Shown here piece after piece: positions 51,073 through 60,289 of a DNA stretch of 64,000 nt. Source of the stretch: Comamonas testosteroni TK102 (GTDB lineage: Bacteria > Pseudomonadota > Gammaproteobacteria > Burkholderiales > Burkholderiaceae_C); contig NZ_CP006704.1 of the NCBI RefSeq assembly GCF_000739375.1, positions 2,356,001-2,420,000 of the forward strand, given 5' to 3'. The stretch's first letter is position 1. Every line of letters begins with the position of its first letter. Under the pieces are notes generated by a model. That model saw only the letters and a program-made list of their open reading frames with translations. It was not told the origin of the DNA and ran no database searches. The position numbers and the translations under genes are program-made.

Positions 51073-52932
51073 ATGCCCGCATACCGTTCCAAAACCTCCA
51101 CCGGCGGCCGCAACATGGCCGGTGCGCGCGCCCTGTGGCGTGCCACCGGCATGAAAGATGGCGATTTCGACAAGCCCATCATTGCGATTGCCAACTCCTT
51201 CACCCAGTTCGTGCCCGGCCATGTGCACCTGAAGGACCTGGGGCAACTGGTCGCGCGTGAGATCGAAAAGGCCGGCGGCGTGGCCAAGGAGTTCAACACC
51301 ATCGCCGTGGACGATGGCATCGCCATGGGTCATGACGGCATGTTGTATTCGCTGCCCAGCCGCGACCTGATCGCCGACTCGGTCGAGTACATGGTCAATG
51401 CCCATTGCGCCGACGCGCTGGTGTGCATCTCCAACTGCGACAAGATCACCCCCGGCATGCTGATGGCCGCGATGCGCCTGAACATTCCTGTGATCTTTGT
51501 CTCCGGCGGCCCCATGGAAGCCGGCAAGACCAAGCTGGCCAACCCCGAAACCAAGACCATCGAGTTCAAGAAGCTGGACCTGGTGGACGCCATGGTGATC
51601 GCGGCCGACCAGCGCTATTCCGATGCGGAAGTGGCCGAGGTGGAGCGCTCCGCCTGCCCGACCTGCGGTTCCTGCTCGGGCATGTTCACTGCCAATTCGA
51701 TGAACTGCCTGACCGAGGCCCTGGGCCTGTCACTGCCGGGCAACGGCACCGTGGTGGCCACGCATGCCGACCGTGAGGAGCTGTTCCTGCGCGCCGGCCG
51801 CCGCATCGTCGAGCTGGCGCGCGACTACTACGAGAACGACAACGAGAGCGTGCTGCCGCGCTCCGTGGGCTTCAAGGCGTTCGAGAACTGCATCACGCTG
51901 GACATCGCCATGGGCGGATCCACCAATACCATCCTGCACCTGCTGGCCATCGCCCAGGAAGCAGGCATCGATTTCACCATGGCCGACATCGACCGCCTCT
52001 CGCGCGTCGTGCCCCAGCTGTGCAAGGTGGCGCCCAACACGCCCAAGTACCACATCGAAGACGTGCACCGCGCCGGCGGCATCATGGCCATCCTGGGTGA
52101 GCTGGACCGCGCCGGCAAGCTGCACACCGATGTGCCCACGGTGCACGCCAAGACCATGAAGGATGCGCTGGAGCAGTGGGACATCATGCGCACGCAGGAC
52201 GAGGCTGTGCGCCACTTCTACATGGCCGGTCCGGCCGGCATTCCCACGCAGGTGGCGTTCAGCCAGAACACCCGCTGGCCCAGCCTGGACCTGGATCGCG
52301 CCGAAGGCTGCATCCGCAGCTACGAGCACGCTTTCAGCAAGGAAGGCGGCCTGGCCGTGCTGCGCGGCAACATCGCGCTGGACGGCTGCGTGGTGAAGTC
52401 CGCAGGCGTGGACGAGTCGATTCTGGTGTTCGAAGGTCCGGCCCATGTGGTCGAGTCCCAGGACGAGGCCGTGGCCAACATCCTGGCCGACAAGGTCAAG
52501 GCTGGCGATGTGGTCATCGTGCGCTACGAAGGCCCCAAGGGAGGCCCCGGCATGCAGGAAATGCTCTACCCCACCAGCTACATCAAGTCCAAGGGTCTGG
52601 GCAAAGCCTGTGCGCTGCTGACGGACGGCCGCTTCTCGGGCGGTACCTCCGGCCTGTCCATCGGCCACTGCTCGCCCGAGGCGGCCGCCGGCGGCGCGAT
52701 TGGCCTGGTGCAGAACGGTGACATCATCCGCATCGACATTCCCAACCGCAGCATCAACATGCTGGTCAGTGACGAAGAGCTGGCACGTCGCCGTGAAGCG
52801 CAGAATGCCAAGGGCTGGAAGCCTGCCCAGGCCCGTCCGCGCAAGGTCTCGGCAGCCCTCAAGGCCTATGCCAAGCTGGTGACCAGCGCCGACACCGGCG
52901 CCGTGCGCGATCTGTCGCTGCTCGACGACTAA
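51073..52932 (+). CDS. ilvD: Dihydroxy-acid dehydratase
   Basis: Converts dihydroxy acids to 2-keto acids in valine, isoleucine and pantothenate synthesis, using an Fe-S cluster. The 619 residues match the long E. coli type: [20 protein letters not shown], the cluster cysteines in [12 protein letters not shown] and [31 protein letters not shown], and [16 protein letters not shown] near the end. It is monocistronic with its own terminator. Confidence 0.97.
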   Translation: MPAYRSKTSTGGRNMAGARALWRATGMKDGDFDKPIIAIANSFTQFVPGHVHLKDLGQLVAREIEKAGGVAKEFNTIAVDDGIAMGHDGMLYSLPSRDLIADSVEYMVNAHCADALVCISNCDKITPGMLMAAMRLNIPVIFVSGGPMEAGKTKLANPETKTIEFKKLDLVDAMVIAADQRYSDAEVAEVERSACPTCGSCSGMFTANSMNCLTEALGLSLPGNGTVVATHADREELFLRAGRRIVELARDYYENDNESVLPRSVGFKAFENCITLDIAMGGSTNTILHLLAIAQEAGIDFTMADIDRLSRVVPQLCKVAPNTPKYHIEDVHRAGGIMAILGELDRAGKLHTDVPTVHAKTMKDALEQWDIMRTQDEAVRHFYMAGPAGIPTQVAFSQNTRWPSLDLDRAEGCIRSYEHAFSKEGGLAVLRGNIALDGCVVKSAGVDESILVFEGPAHVVESQDEAVANILADKVKAGDVVIVRYEGPKGGPGMQEMLYPTSYIKSKGLGKACALLTDGRFSGGTSGLSIGHCSPEAAAGGAIGLVQNGDIIRIDIPNRSINMLVSDEELARRREAQNAKGWKPAQARPRKVSAALKAYAKLVTSADTGAVRDLSLLDD

Positions 52933-52989
52933 GTTACGTTTGTTTCGTCATTTCGTCAGCGCGGGCCTTGCCTGCTGACGGACAATCCC

Positions 52990-53023
52990 ACAGCCGCCCG
53001 ACGCAAGTCGCGCGGCTGTTTTT
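52990..53023 (+). terminator. ilvD terminator
   Basis: ACAGCCGC (52990-52997) pairs with GCGGCTGT (53012-53019), and a TTTTT run follows. Confidence 0.85.
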
Positions 53024-53048
53024 ATTGTCTTGCCAGAAAGTGATCTCC

Positions 53049-54044
53049 ATGTCTTTCGCTGTCCGCCCCTCCTTCTTGTTGAAGACAGCAGGGCTGCTGG
53101 CCTTGCTGGGGGCATTGACGGCGCAGGCGGCAGAAGGGCGTTATCCGCAGCGTCCCGTGCGTCTGGTGGTTCCTTTCACGCCCGGAGGCTCCACCGATAT
53201 CGTGGCGCGCCTGGTTGCCGATGCCATGCACCAGACTCTGGGTCAGCCCGTGGTGGTCGACAACCGCTCCGGCGCCAGCGGCTTCATCGGTGCCGAGGCC
53301 GTGGCCCATGCCGCGCCTGACGGCTACACGATAGGCCTGGGCACCATCAGCACGCTGGTGGTCAATCCCATCATGCTGCCCCAGTCGGCACGCATAGATC
53401 CTGCCAAGGCCCTGGTGCCGGTGGTCGCACTGGCGTCCATTCCGTCGGTGTTCTCCGTGCATCCGAATATGGGCGTGCAGAACTATGCCCAGTTCCTCAC
53501 TCTTGCGCGCAGCAAGCCGGGCCAGTTCAATATCGGCTCGGCCGGAATCGGCTCCATAGGTCATCTGATTGCCGAGCGCCTCAATGCCGATCTCAAGCTC
53601 AAGCTGCACCACATTCCCTACAAGGGACAGGGGCCGGTGATCAGCGGCGCATTGTCGGGCGAGACCCAGGTGCTCAGCGATCAGTACCCCTCGTCGGCTC
53701 CGCATCTGGCTGCGGGCCGCCTGGTTCCGTTCGCCGTGGCCGCACAGGAGCGCCTGCCGGCCCTGCCGCAGGTGCCCACGTTCAGGGAGCTGGGTCATTC
53801 CGCGCTCAACGATCTGGCCATCACCTGGTTCGGCATCGTTGCTCCGGCCGGCACGCCACAGGCCGTGGTGAGCCGGCTCAACAGCGCTGCCAATGCGGCT
53901 CTGCAGGAGCCGGCCGTGCAGGAGCGTCTGCAGGCCATGGGCGTGCATGTCCTGGGCGGCACGGCGCAGCGCCTGGGGACCATGATGGAGGAGACGGCCA
54001 AGGCCGTGCGCGAACAGGGCCTGGCGGCGGACAGGCCGCATTGA
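53049..54044 (+). CDS. Bug/TctC family periplasmic solute-binding protein
   Basis: The start at 53049 gives 331 residues with a signal peptide (LLKTAGLLALLGALTAQAAEG). Family motifs follow: VRLVVPFTPGGSTDIVARLV, VVDNRSGASGFIGAEAVAHA, and HIPYKGQGPVISGALSGE. No transporter membrane genes, enzyme genes or regulator are adjacent, so it is an orphan binding protein of the kind expanded in Comamonas and Bordetella. The ligand is unknown. It lies between ilvD and lgt. Confidence 0.92.
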   Translation: MSFAVRPSFLLKTAGLLALLGALTAQAAEGRYPQRPVRLVVPFTPGGSTDIVARLVADAMHQTLGQPVVVDNRSGASGFIGAEAVAHAAPDGYTIGLGTISTLVVNPIMLPQSARIDPAKALVPVVALASIPSVFSVHPNMGVQNYAQFLTLARSKPGQFNIGSAGIGSIGHLIAERLNADLKLKLHHIPYKGQGPVISGALSGETQVLSDQYPSSAPHLAAGRLVPFAVAAQERLPALPQVPTFRELGHSALNDLAITWFGIVAPAGTPQAVVSRLNSAANAALQEPAVQERLQAMGVHVLGGTAQRLGTMMEETAKAVREQGLAADRPH

Positions 54045-54197
54045 GGTTGGGGAGAGTGCTGCCTGTGCCGGATGCCGCTGTCATCCAGGCCGGGTTTGGC
54101 GTCGCCGAGGTCTCTGAATCGGCGAATAAGGCCTGGCAGCGTTTTCGGGGCATGCAGTTTTGCAGAAACGTCATCGGCCTGCGGCACAATGCCTGAC

Positions 54198-55031
54198 ATG
54201 CTGATGTATCCGCACATTGATCCTGTAGCCGTGCAGATTGGCCCTTTGGCCGTGCACTGGTATGGCATAACCTATCTGGTGGCCTTCGGTCTGTTCCTGT
54301 TTCTAGGCACGCGCCGACTGCACCACCCTCCATTCAAATACATGACGGGCGAGCGTGCCTGGGCGCGCAAGGATGTGGAGGACATTCTCTTTCTCGGCGT
54401 GCTCGGCGTGGTCGTGGGCGGGCGCATCGGCTATTGCCTGTTCTACAAGCCCGGCTACTACCTCTCGCATCCGCTGGAGATTCTTGCCGTCTGGCAGGGT
54501 GGCATGAGCTTTCACGGCGGCCTGCTGGGCGTCATCGGCTCCATGATCTGGTTTGCGCGCTCGCGCAAGCGCAACTGGCTGGAAGTCGCGGATTTCGTTG
54601 CGCCCTGCGTTCCCACGGGCCTGGCTGCGGGCCGTATCGGCAATTTCATCAACGGCGAGCTCTGGGGGCGTTTTGCCAGTGCCGATCTGCCCTGGGCCAT
54701 GGTGTTCCCGCAAAGCGGCTCCATGCTGCCGCGTCACCCCTCGCAGATCTATCAGTTTCTGATGGAAGGACTGCTGCTGTTCATCATTCTGTGGCTGTAT
54801 GCGCGCAAGGAACGCAAGCCCGGCCAGGTCGCGGCGGTCTTTCTGATCGGCTATGGCGCCTTCCGTTTCATTGCCGAGTACTTCCGCGAGCCCGATGACT
54901 TCCTGGGCATTCTGTCGCTGGGCATGAGCATGGGCCAGTGGCTGTGCCTGCCCATGATCGTGGCCGGTGTGTTCATGTGGGTGTGGTGCGGCAAGCGCCA
55001 GGCCTACGTGGTTCAGCGGACGGCGGCCTGA
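54198..55031 (+). CDS. lgt: Phosphatidylglycerol-prolipoprotein diacylglyceryl transferase
   Basis: Lgt adds diacylglycerol to the lipobox cysteine of prolipoproteins in the inner membrane. The protein has about seven helices and the conserved segments [17 protein letters not shown], the [14 protein letters not shown] motif, [13 protein letters not shown] with its His, and [14 protein letters not shown], the Lgt signature. Three in-frame ATGs (54189, 54198, 54204) are possible; 54198 gives the usual MLMYPHIDP opening. None has a strong ribosome-binding site. Confidence 0.96.
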   Translation: MLMYPHIDPVAVQIGPLAVHWYGITYLVAFGLFLFLGTRRLHHPPFKYMTGERAWARKDVEDILFLGVLGVVVGGRIGYCLFYKPGYYLSHPLEILAVWQGGMSFHGGLLGVIGSMIWFARSRKRNWLEVADFVAPCVPTGLAAGRIGNFINGELWGRFASADLPWAMVFPQSGSMLPRHPSQIYQFLMEGLLLFIILWLYARKERKPGQVAAVFLIGYGAFRFIAEYFREPDDFLGILSLGMSMGQWLCLPMIVAGVFMWVWCGKRQAYVVQRTAA

Positions 55032-55046
55032 TGGTCAAACCCTGGA

Positions 55047-55075
55047 AAACGCAGACTTCGGTCTGCGTTTTTTTT
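55047..55075 (+). terminator. lgt terminator
   Basis: AAACGCAGAC-TTCG-GTCTGCGTTT followed by more T. Confidence 0.92.
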
Positions 55076-55186
55076 GCGGCACTATATGTGGCATGAAAAC
55101 TGCACATAATGGCTCAAAGCGTTACTGCAATTGCGGTATCTGCTTCTTCAATGAGAGCATGATGGTGCAGGAACAAGGAGATGCTT

Positions 55187-56602
55187 ATGGGTTGGGCAGC
55201 CGAGTGGATTGAGCAAACCAAGCTGTGGGTGCGTGGCGCCGAGGGCGAGAAGGGCGACGGCCAGCATCGACCGCTGGCGCAACGCCTGGAGGCCACCTTG
55301 CGCCGCGGGCGGGAGGCGCTGTCGCCGCGCGAGCTGCGCCGCTTGCTGCAGGACATGCAGCAGGTGGCCGATACCGCGCTCAGCGACGTGGAGGGCGGTC
55401 GTCACGCTCAGGTGCTGATGGACTGGTATGGCAAGGCCGAGGCGCCCGTGCGCAAGGACTTCTGGCTGCTGGCGATCGAAAAGTTCGGCCCCGATGCCAA
55501 GGCCCTGCAGGCGGCGCGCGAGCGCTATGACAAGGCGGGCAGCGATGTGGAGCGCAGCGAGGCCGAGATGAGCCTGCGCCGCGCCCTGGTTTCATCGCGC
55601 ACGCGGCTGCTGCAGCGTTTTGCCCAGCCCAAGGGAGGCATGGGCTTTCTGGTCGACATGCGCGCCGAGCTGCTGGCCTTGCCCAAGGCGGAGCAGCACT
55701 ATGTGGCGCTGGATGCCGAGCTGGAGCATCTGTTCTCCAGCTGGTTCGATGTGGCATTGCTGGAGCTCAAAAGCCTGAACTGGGATTCGCCGGCATCGCT
55801 GCTGGAGAAGCTGATCCAGTACGAGGCCGTGCACGATATCCGCAGCTGGGCCGATCTCAAGAATCGCCTCGACAGCGACCGTCGCTGCTATGGCTTCTTT
55901 CACCCGCGCATGCCCAATGTGCCGCTGATCTTTGTGGAGGTGGCACTACTGGACAAGATGGCGGGCAGCATGGCGCCGCTGCTGGACGAGGCCGCAGCGG
56001 CAGCCGATCTGGCCAAGGCCAATACCGCCATCTTCTATTCCATCAGCAACACCCAGACCGGACTCAAGGGCGTGAGCTTTGGCGATTCGCTGATCAAGCA
56101 TGTGGTGGAGACGCTCACGCAAGAGTTCCCCAAGCTCAAGCAGTTCGCCACGCTGTCGCCCATTCCGGGACTGCGCAGCTGGCTGAGCAAGAACGGCGAT
56201 GCGGCACTGGCGGAGCTGGACGACAAACAGAAGGCAGCCCTGGAGAAAGTCGCCGGAGGAGTGAGCGCTGCGCAATTGCTGGCTGCGCTGGACGATCCAG
56301 GTTCGCTGCCGGAGAAATCGGTGGTGCGTCAGGCCGCCATGTTTTGCGCTGCGCGCTATCTGGGTCGGGAAACTGCCAAGGGCCGTCCGCTGGATGCCGT
56401 GGCACGCTTTCACCTTGGCAACGGTGCGCGCGTGGAGCGCCTGAACTGGGCGGCAGACCTGTCGTCCAAGGGACTCAAGCAATCCATGGGGCTGATGGTC
56501 AACTATCTGTATGACCTGAAGCGCCTGGACAAGCACCGCAGCCTGTTGGCGCAGAGCAAGATTCCCGTTTCCTCGGAGATCGAATCGCTGTGCAAGGGAT
56601 GA
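55187..56602 (+). CDS. matA: Malonyl-CoA decarboxylase
   Basis: Releases CO2 from malonyl-CoA to give acetyl-CoA. The ATG at 55187 is preferred over 55181 because AAGGAG ends right before 55181. The 471 residues have the N-terminal helical domain and the GNAT-like catalytic domain with FHPRMPNVPLIFVEVALL, AIFYSISNTQTGLKGVSFGD, FATLSPIPGLRSWL and FHLGNGARVERLNWAADLSS. The His and Ser of HPRMP and SISN are the expected active-site positions. It is first in a malonate module with a Bug protein and a malonyl-CoA synthetase. Confidence 0.95.
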   Translation: MGWAAEWIEQTKLWVRGAEGEKGDGQHRPLAQRLEATLRRGREALSPRELRRLLQDMQQVADTALSDVEGGRHAQVLMDWYGKAEAPVRKDFWLLAIEKFGPDAKALQAARERYDKAGSDVERSEAEMSLRRALVSSRTRLLQRFAQPKGGMGFLVDMRAELLALPKAEQHYVALDAELEHLFSSWFDVALLELKSLNWDSPASLLEKLIQYEAVHDIRSWADLKNRLDSDRRCYGFFHPRMPNVPLIFVEVALLDKMAGSMAPLLDEAAAAADLAKANTAIFYSISNTQTGLKGVSFGDSLIKHVVETLTQEFPKLKQFATLSPIPGLRSWLSKNGDAALAELDDKQKAALEKVAGGVSAAQLLAALDDPGSLPEKSVVRQAAMFCAARYLGRETAKGRPLDAVARFHLGNGARVERLNWAADLSSKGLKQSMGLMVNYLYDLKRLDKHRSLLAQSKIPVSSEIESLCKG

Positions 56603-56714
56603 GTGCATCGCGACCCGCGCTGCGCACAGCCTGAGCCGGCTTTTGCTGCTGCGTCTCCCAACCACAAGTCCGGCTGCAGCCGAGCTGCTGACTGGACGAG
56701 CAGAGGAGACATAC

Positions 56715-57731
56715 ATGCGGGATTCTTGGGCAAAGAGCGTGGGTTTGCAGCGGCGCACGCTGCTTCGGTCGACAGGGGCGCTGCTGGCCGCCGGAGCATC
56801 GGGCTGGACGGGAATGGCCGGTGCATCGGAATGGCCGACCAGGCCGGTCACCCTGATCGTGCCTTTTCCTGCCGGCGGCGGTACCGACACCTTTGCCAGG
56901 CCGTTTTCTGCACAGTTCGCCAAGACCTCGGGCAAGACCCTGGTGATAGACAACCGCGGCGGCGCAGGCGGCACGCTGGGCGCCAGTATTGCGGCCAAGT
57001 CCGCCGCCGACGGCTACAACTTCTTCATGGGCGGCACCCATCATGTGATTGCGCCCTCGGTCTATCCCAAGCTCGATTACGACCTGGAGCGCGACTTCAT
57101 CCCGCTGGCGCTGCTGGCCAGCGTGCCACAGGTCGTGGTGGTCAATCCCAAGAAGGTGACGCATGCCACCTTGCAGGCACTGGTGCAGGACTTGCGCTCC
57201 AACCCCGGCAAATACAACTATGCCTCCGCAGGGCCGGGGTCCTCGCACCATCTGGCGGGTGAGCTGTTCAAGCTGCAGACCAAGACCCAGATCACCCATA
57301 TTCCCTACAAGGGCGCGGGACCGGCGCTGCAGGACCTGATCGCCGGCAATGTGGACATGCTGTTCGACGGCCTGGGCTCGTCGGCCCAGCACATCAAGGG
57401 TGGCCGCATCAAGGCGCTGATGGTGGCCGGCACAAAGCGCAACCCTGCCTTTCCCGATGTGCCCTGCGCGGCCGAGTGCGGCCTGCCGGACTTCACCGTC
57501 ACCACCTGGTATGGGCTGTGGGCGCCCAAGGGCACGCCAGCCGCCGTGCAGCAGCAGATGCTGGACGAGGTGCGCAAGATCGGTGCCGCCGAGGACATCA
57601 AGGCGGCCTGGGCCAAGAATGGCGCCGACTACGGGCAGCTGAGCCAGCCGCAGTTTGCCGCCATGGTGCAAAGCGAGATCCAGCGCTGGGCGCATGTGGT
57701 CAAGGCGGCCAATGTGAAGATCGATTCCTGA
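56715..57731 (+). CDS. Bug/TctC family binding protein, probably for malonate
   Basis: The start at 56715 has GAGGAGAC upstream; the 338 residues begin with a twin-arginine-like signal (LQRRTLLRSTGALLAAGASG). The mature part has VTLIVPFPAGGGTDTFARPF, VIDNRGGAGGTLGASIAAKS, and ITHIPYKGAGPALQDLIAGN. Lying between malonyl-CoA decarboxylase and malonyl-CoA synthetase genes, it most likely captures malonate in the periplasm. No tctA/tctB genes are present to complete the transporter. Confidence 0.9.
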   Translation: MRDSWAKSVGLQRRTLLRSTGALLAAGASGWTGMAGASEWPTRPVTLIVPFPAGGGTDTFARPFSAQFAKTSGKTLVIDNRGGAGGTLGASIAAKSAADGYNFFMGGTHHVIAPSVYPKLDYDLERDFIPLALLASVPQVVVVNPKKVTHATLQALVQDLRSNPGKYNYASAGPGSSHHLAGELFKLQTKTQITHIPYKGAGPALQDLIAGNVDMLFDGLGSSAQHIKGGRIKALMVAGTKRNPAFPDVPCAAECGLPDFTVTTWYGLWAPKGTPAAVQQQMLDEVRKIGAAEDIKAAWAKNGADYGQLSQPQFAAMVQSEIQRWAHVVKAANVKIDS

Positions 57732-57877
57732 CCCCGCCGCCAAGCGGAGCGGCCTTTGCCGGGCGCCCGTTTTGACGGGCGCATCTTTTCAGTGCCTGCT
57801 CCCGCCGGGCAGGCCGGGGCCGGGCCTATGATGGCCCCGGACCTTTTGCATTCACCGACAGCATCACGATCACCGAC

Positions 57878-59431
57878 ATGTCTCAAGCCAATCTTTTCAG
57901 CGCGCTGCGCGCTGCGTTTCCTGCGGATCTGACGAAAAATGCCGTGGAGGCCATCGAGCCCGATGGCTCCAGCCTCTACTACACCTGGGCCGATCTGGAG
58001 CATGGCAGTGCACGCATGGCCAATCTGCTGGCCTCGCTGGATCTGCCCGAGGGCAGCCGCATCGCGGTGCAGGTGGAAAAGTCGGTCGAAGCCATGATGC
58101 TCTACCTGGCCACGCTGCGCAGCGGCCATGTGTTCCTGCCGCTGAACACGGCCTACCAGAGCGCAGAGATGGAGTACTTCATCACCAATGCCGAGCCGGC
58201 CGTGGTGGTCTGCGCACCCGGCAGTTTCGGCTGGGTGTCCAAGATTGCGTTCAACCACGGTGTGGGCCATGTCTACACCCTGGGCACCGACCGCACGGGC
58301 AGCCTGCTGGAGCGCGCGGCCCACCATAGCGACGAGCACCAGGTCGTGCCGCGCCGCACCGACGATCTGGCGGCGATTCTCTACACCAGCGGCACCACGG
58401 GGCGCAGCAAGGGCGCCATGCTCAGCCACGGCAATCTGCTGAGCAATGCGGCCACGCTCAAGGTCTACTGGGGCTGGCAGGATGGCGATGTGCTGATTCA
58501 TGCGCTGCCCATCTTCCATGTGCATGGCCTGTTTGTGGCCATTCACGGGGCCTTGCTCAACGGCAGTCCCATGATCTGGTTTTCCCGCTTCGAGCCCGAG
58601 GCCGTCATGGCGCGCTTCAAGGATGCGACCGTCTTCATGGGCGTGCCGACCCTGTATGTGCGGATGCTGGCCGACGCTCGGCTGGACCGCGACATGGCCG
58701 CGCACATGCGTCTCTTCATCTCGGGTTCGGCCCCCATGCTGATCGAGACCTTCCGCGCCTGGAAGACACGTACCGGCCACACCATCCTGGAGCGCTACGG
58801 CATGAGCGAGACCATCATGCTGACCTCCAACCCCTATCAGGCCGATGCGCGCTACGGCAACGAGGCCGAGCGCCGCGGCGCAACCGTGGGTTTCCCGCTG
58901 CCGGGTGTGGGCGTGCGCATTCATGGCGACGACGGCAAGGCCCTGCCCGCAGGCGAGATCGGCAATATCGAAGTCCAGGGTCCCAATGTCTTCAAGGGCT
59001 ACTGGCGCATGCCGGAGAAGACCGCCGAGGAGTTCACGGCCGACGGCTGGTTCAAGACCGGCGACGTAGGCATGCAGGATGCGCGCGGCTATTTCAGCAT
59101 CGTCGGGCGCAGCAAGGACTTGATCATCTCGGGCGGCTACAACGTCTATCCGGCCGAGGTGGAGGGCTTCATCAACGATCTGGCCGGCGTGGACGAAAGC
59201 GCCCTGGTGGGCGTGCCGCACCCGGATTTTGGCGAGGTGGGCGTTGCCGTCATCGTGCCGCGCAAGGGCGCGCAGCTGGACGGGCAGCAGATTCTGGAGT
59301 TGCTCAAGGCCAGGCTGGCCAATTTCAAGGTGCCCAAGCGTTGCTATGTGGTGGACAGCTTGCCGCGCAACACCATGGGCAAGGTCCAGAAGAAGCTGCT
59401 GCGCGACCAGTATCAGCAAGAGTTCTCCTGA
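57878..59431 (+). CDS. matB: Malonyl-CoA synthetase (ANL superfamily)
   Basis: Activates malonate with ATP and CoA. The 517 residues show the adenylation motifs YTSGTTGRSKGAMLSH (P-loop), ERYGMSETIMLTSNPY (A5), FKTGDVGMQDARGYFSIVGR (A7/A8) and PRNTMGKVQKKLLRDQY with the catalytic Lys. MatB-like details are AMMLYLATLRSGHVFLPLNT and ALPIFHVHGLFVA. Together with matA it converts malonate to acetyl-CoA. It is about 145 bp after the Bug gene and ends in a terminator. Confidence 0.94.
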   Translation: MSQANLFSALRAAFPADLTKNAVEAIEPDGSSLYYTWADLEHGSARMANLLASLDLPEGSRIAVQVEKSVEAMMLYLATLRSGHVFLPLNTAYQSAEMEYFITNAEPAVVVCAPGSFGWVSKIAFNHGVGHVYTLGTDRTGSLLERAAHHSDEHQVVPRRTDDLAAILYTSGTTGRSKGAMLSHGNLLSNAATLKVYWGWQDGDVLIHALPIFHVHGLFVAIHGALLNGSPMIWFSRFEPEAVMARFKDATVFMGVPTLYVRMLADARLDRDMAAHMRLFISGSAPMLIETFRAWKTRTGHTILERYGMSETIMLTSNPYQADARYGNEAERRGATVGFPLPGVGVRIHGDDGKALPAGEIGNIEVQGPNVFKGYWRMPEKTAEEFTADGWFKTGDVGMQDARGYFSIVGRSKDLIISGGYNVYPAEVEGFINDLAGVDESALVGVPHPDFGEVGVAVIVPRKGAQLDGQQILELLKARLANFKVPKRCYVVDSLPRNTMGKVQKKLLRDQYQQEFS

Positions 59432-59590
59432 ACCCGGCCGCAGCCCGGCGGCTCCAGCCGGGCGGCAGGCGTTGGTTTTTGGCTGCACTATTGGCCACAT
59501 TCCAGGCGCTTGTCTTTTGACTTGACTCCTGAAAAGTGAGCTGTTTTCGCAGTCTGGCAGGCACATTCAGTATTGAATCGGCCTAAAAAT

Positions 59591-59617
59591 AAAGCAGCTT
59601 GTGCGCAAGCTGCTTTT
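59591..59617 (+). terminator. matB terminator
   Basis: AAAGCAGCTTG-TGCG-CAAGCTGCTTTT, an 11-bp perfect stem. The 59432-59734 gap otherwise holds only the next terminator and unremarkable sequence. Confidence 0.85.
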
Positions 59618-59629
59618 AATTTGGGAGTG

Positions 59630-59654
59630 AAAAAACGGCCGCCTCCGGGCGGCC
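59630..59654 (-). terminator. Universal stress protein gene terminator
   Basis: GGCCGCC-TCCG-GGCGGCC with the A-run 59630-59635 as the minus-strand T-tract. Confidence 0.88.
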
Positions 59655-59734
59655 TGTCTCATTGCATATCAGAGGCACCTGGCAAGGCGCCGTCCTCTCA
59701 AGGCGAAGCCGCGAGGCGGCTCAGCTGAAGTCCA

Positions 59735-60178
59735 TCAGCGCAGCACCAGCACGGGCACGGGCGAGTGCGTCAGCACATGCTGGGTTTCGCTGCCCAGCAG
59801 CAGGCGCTGCAGACCCTTGCGGCCATGCGATGCCATGACGATCAGGTCGCAGTCGTGCTTCTTGGCCGCTTCCACAATGGATTCGGCTACCAGATCGGAG
59901 TGGGCGATTTCGGTGGTGACATTGACCTTGCGCTCATGGCCGAAGGCTTTGACGCCGTTCAGCAGGGTCTGGGCCTGGCTGGTCCACTGCTCTTCGATGC
60001 GCTTGGCTTCCTTGATGTCCAGCAAATCGCTGCCTTCCAGATAGCTGCGCGGATAGTGCGACACAACCTTGAGCGCAATCACGCTGGCGCCGCACAAAGC
60101 GGCCAGATCCAGGCCTGCATGCACAGCCTTGTCCGAGAGTTCAGTGCCATCAGTAGCAATCAAAATGCGGTTGTACAT
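59735..60178 (-). CDS. Universal stress protein (UspA family)
   Basis: The start at 60178 follows AAGGAGAAAG and gives 147 residues. The longer frame to 61462 is spurious and antisense to the ATPase gene. It has the Usp fold opening YNRILIATDGTELSDKAVHA and the ATP-binding loop IVMASHGRKGLQRLLLGSET (G-x2-G-x9-G-S) with the end VLTHSPVPVLVLR. Usp proteins of this ATP-binding type are often induced by low oxygen. It diverges from ccoI across an FNR-type box placed at the class II distance for its own promoter. Confidence 0.94.
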   Translation of the reverse strand: MYNRILIATDGTELSDKAVHAGLDLAALCGASVIALKVVSHYPRSYLEGSDLLDIKEAKRIEEQWTSQAQTLLNGVKAFGHERKVNVTTEIAHSDLVAESIVEAAKKHDCDLIVMASHGRKGLQRLLLGSETQHVLTHSPVPVLVLR

Positions 60179-60214
60179 AGCTTTCTCCTTCAGGTTGTAT
60201 GCGTTGTGGATACA

Positions 60215-60255
60215 AGCATATGTCGATTGGGCAGTTAACAGTTGATTAATGTCAA
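60215..60255 (-). promoter_or_regulatory. FNR/ANR-type box and promoter for the usp gene
   Basis: TTGAT-TAAT-GTCAA (60242-60255) matches the FNR consensus in 9 of 10 conserved bases. On the minus strand TATGCT at 60220-60215 lies at -10 with the box centred about 41 bp before the predicted start, the classical activation geometry; the mRNA leader would be about 30 nt. The same box faces ccoI on the plus strand. Confidence 0.65.
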
Positions 60256-60289
60256 GGTGGGTATCATCTGCCGTAGTTACGCTTGAAAC

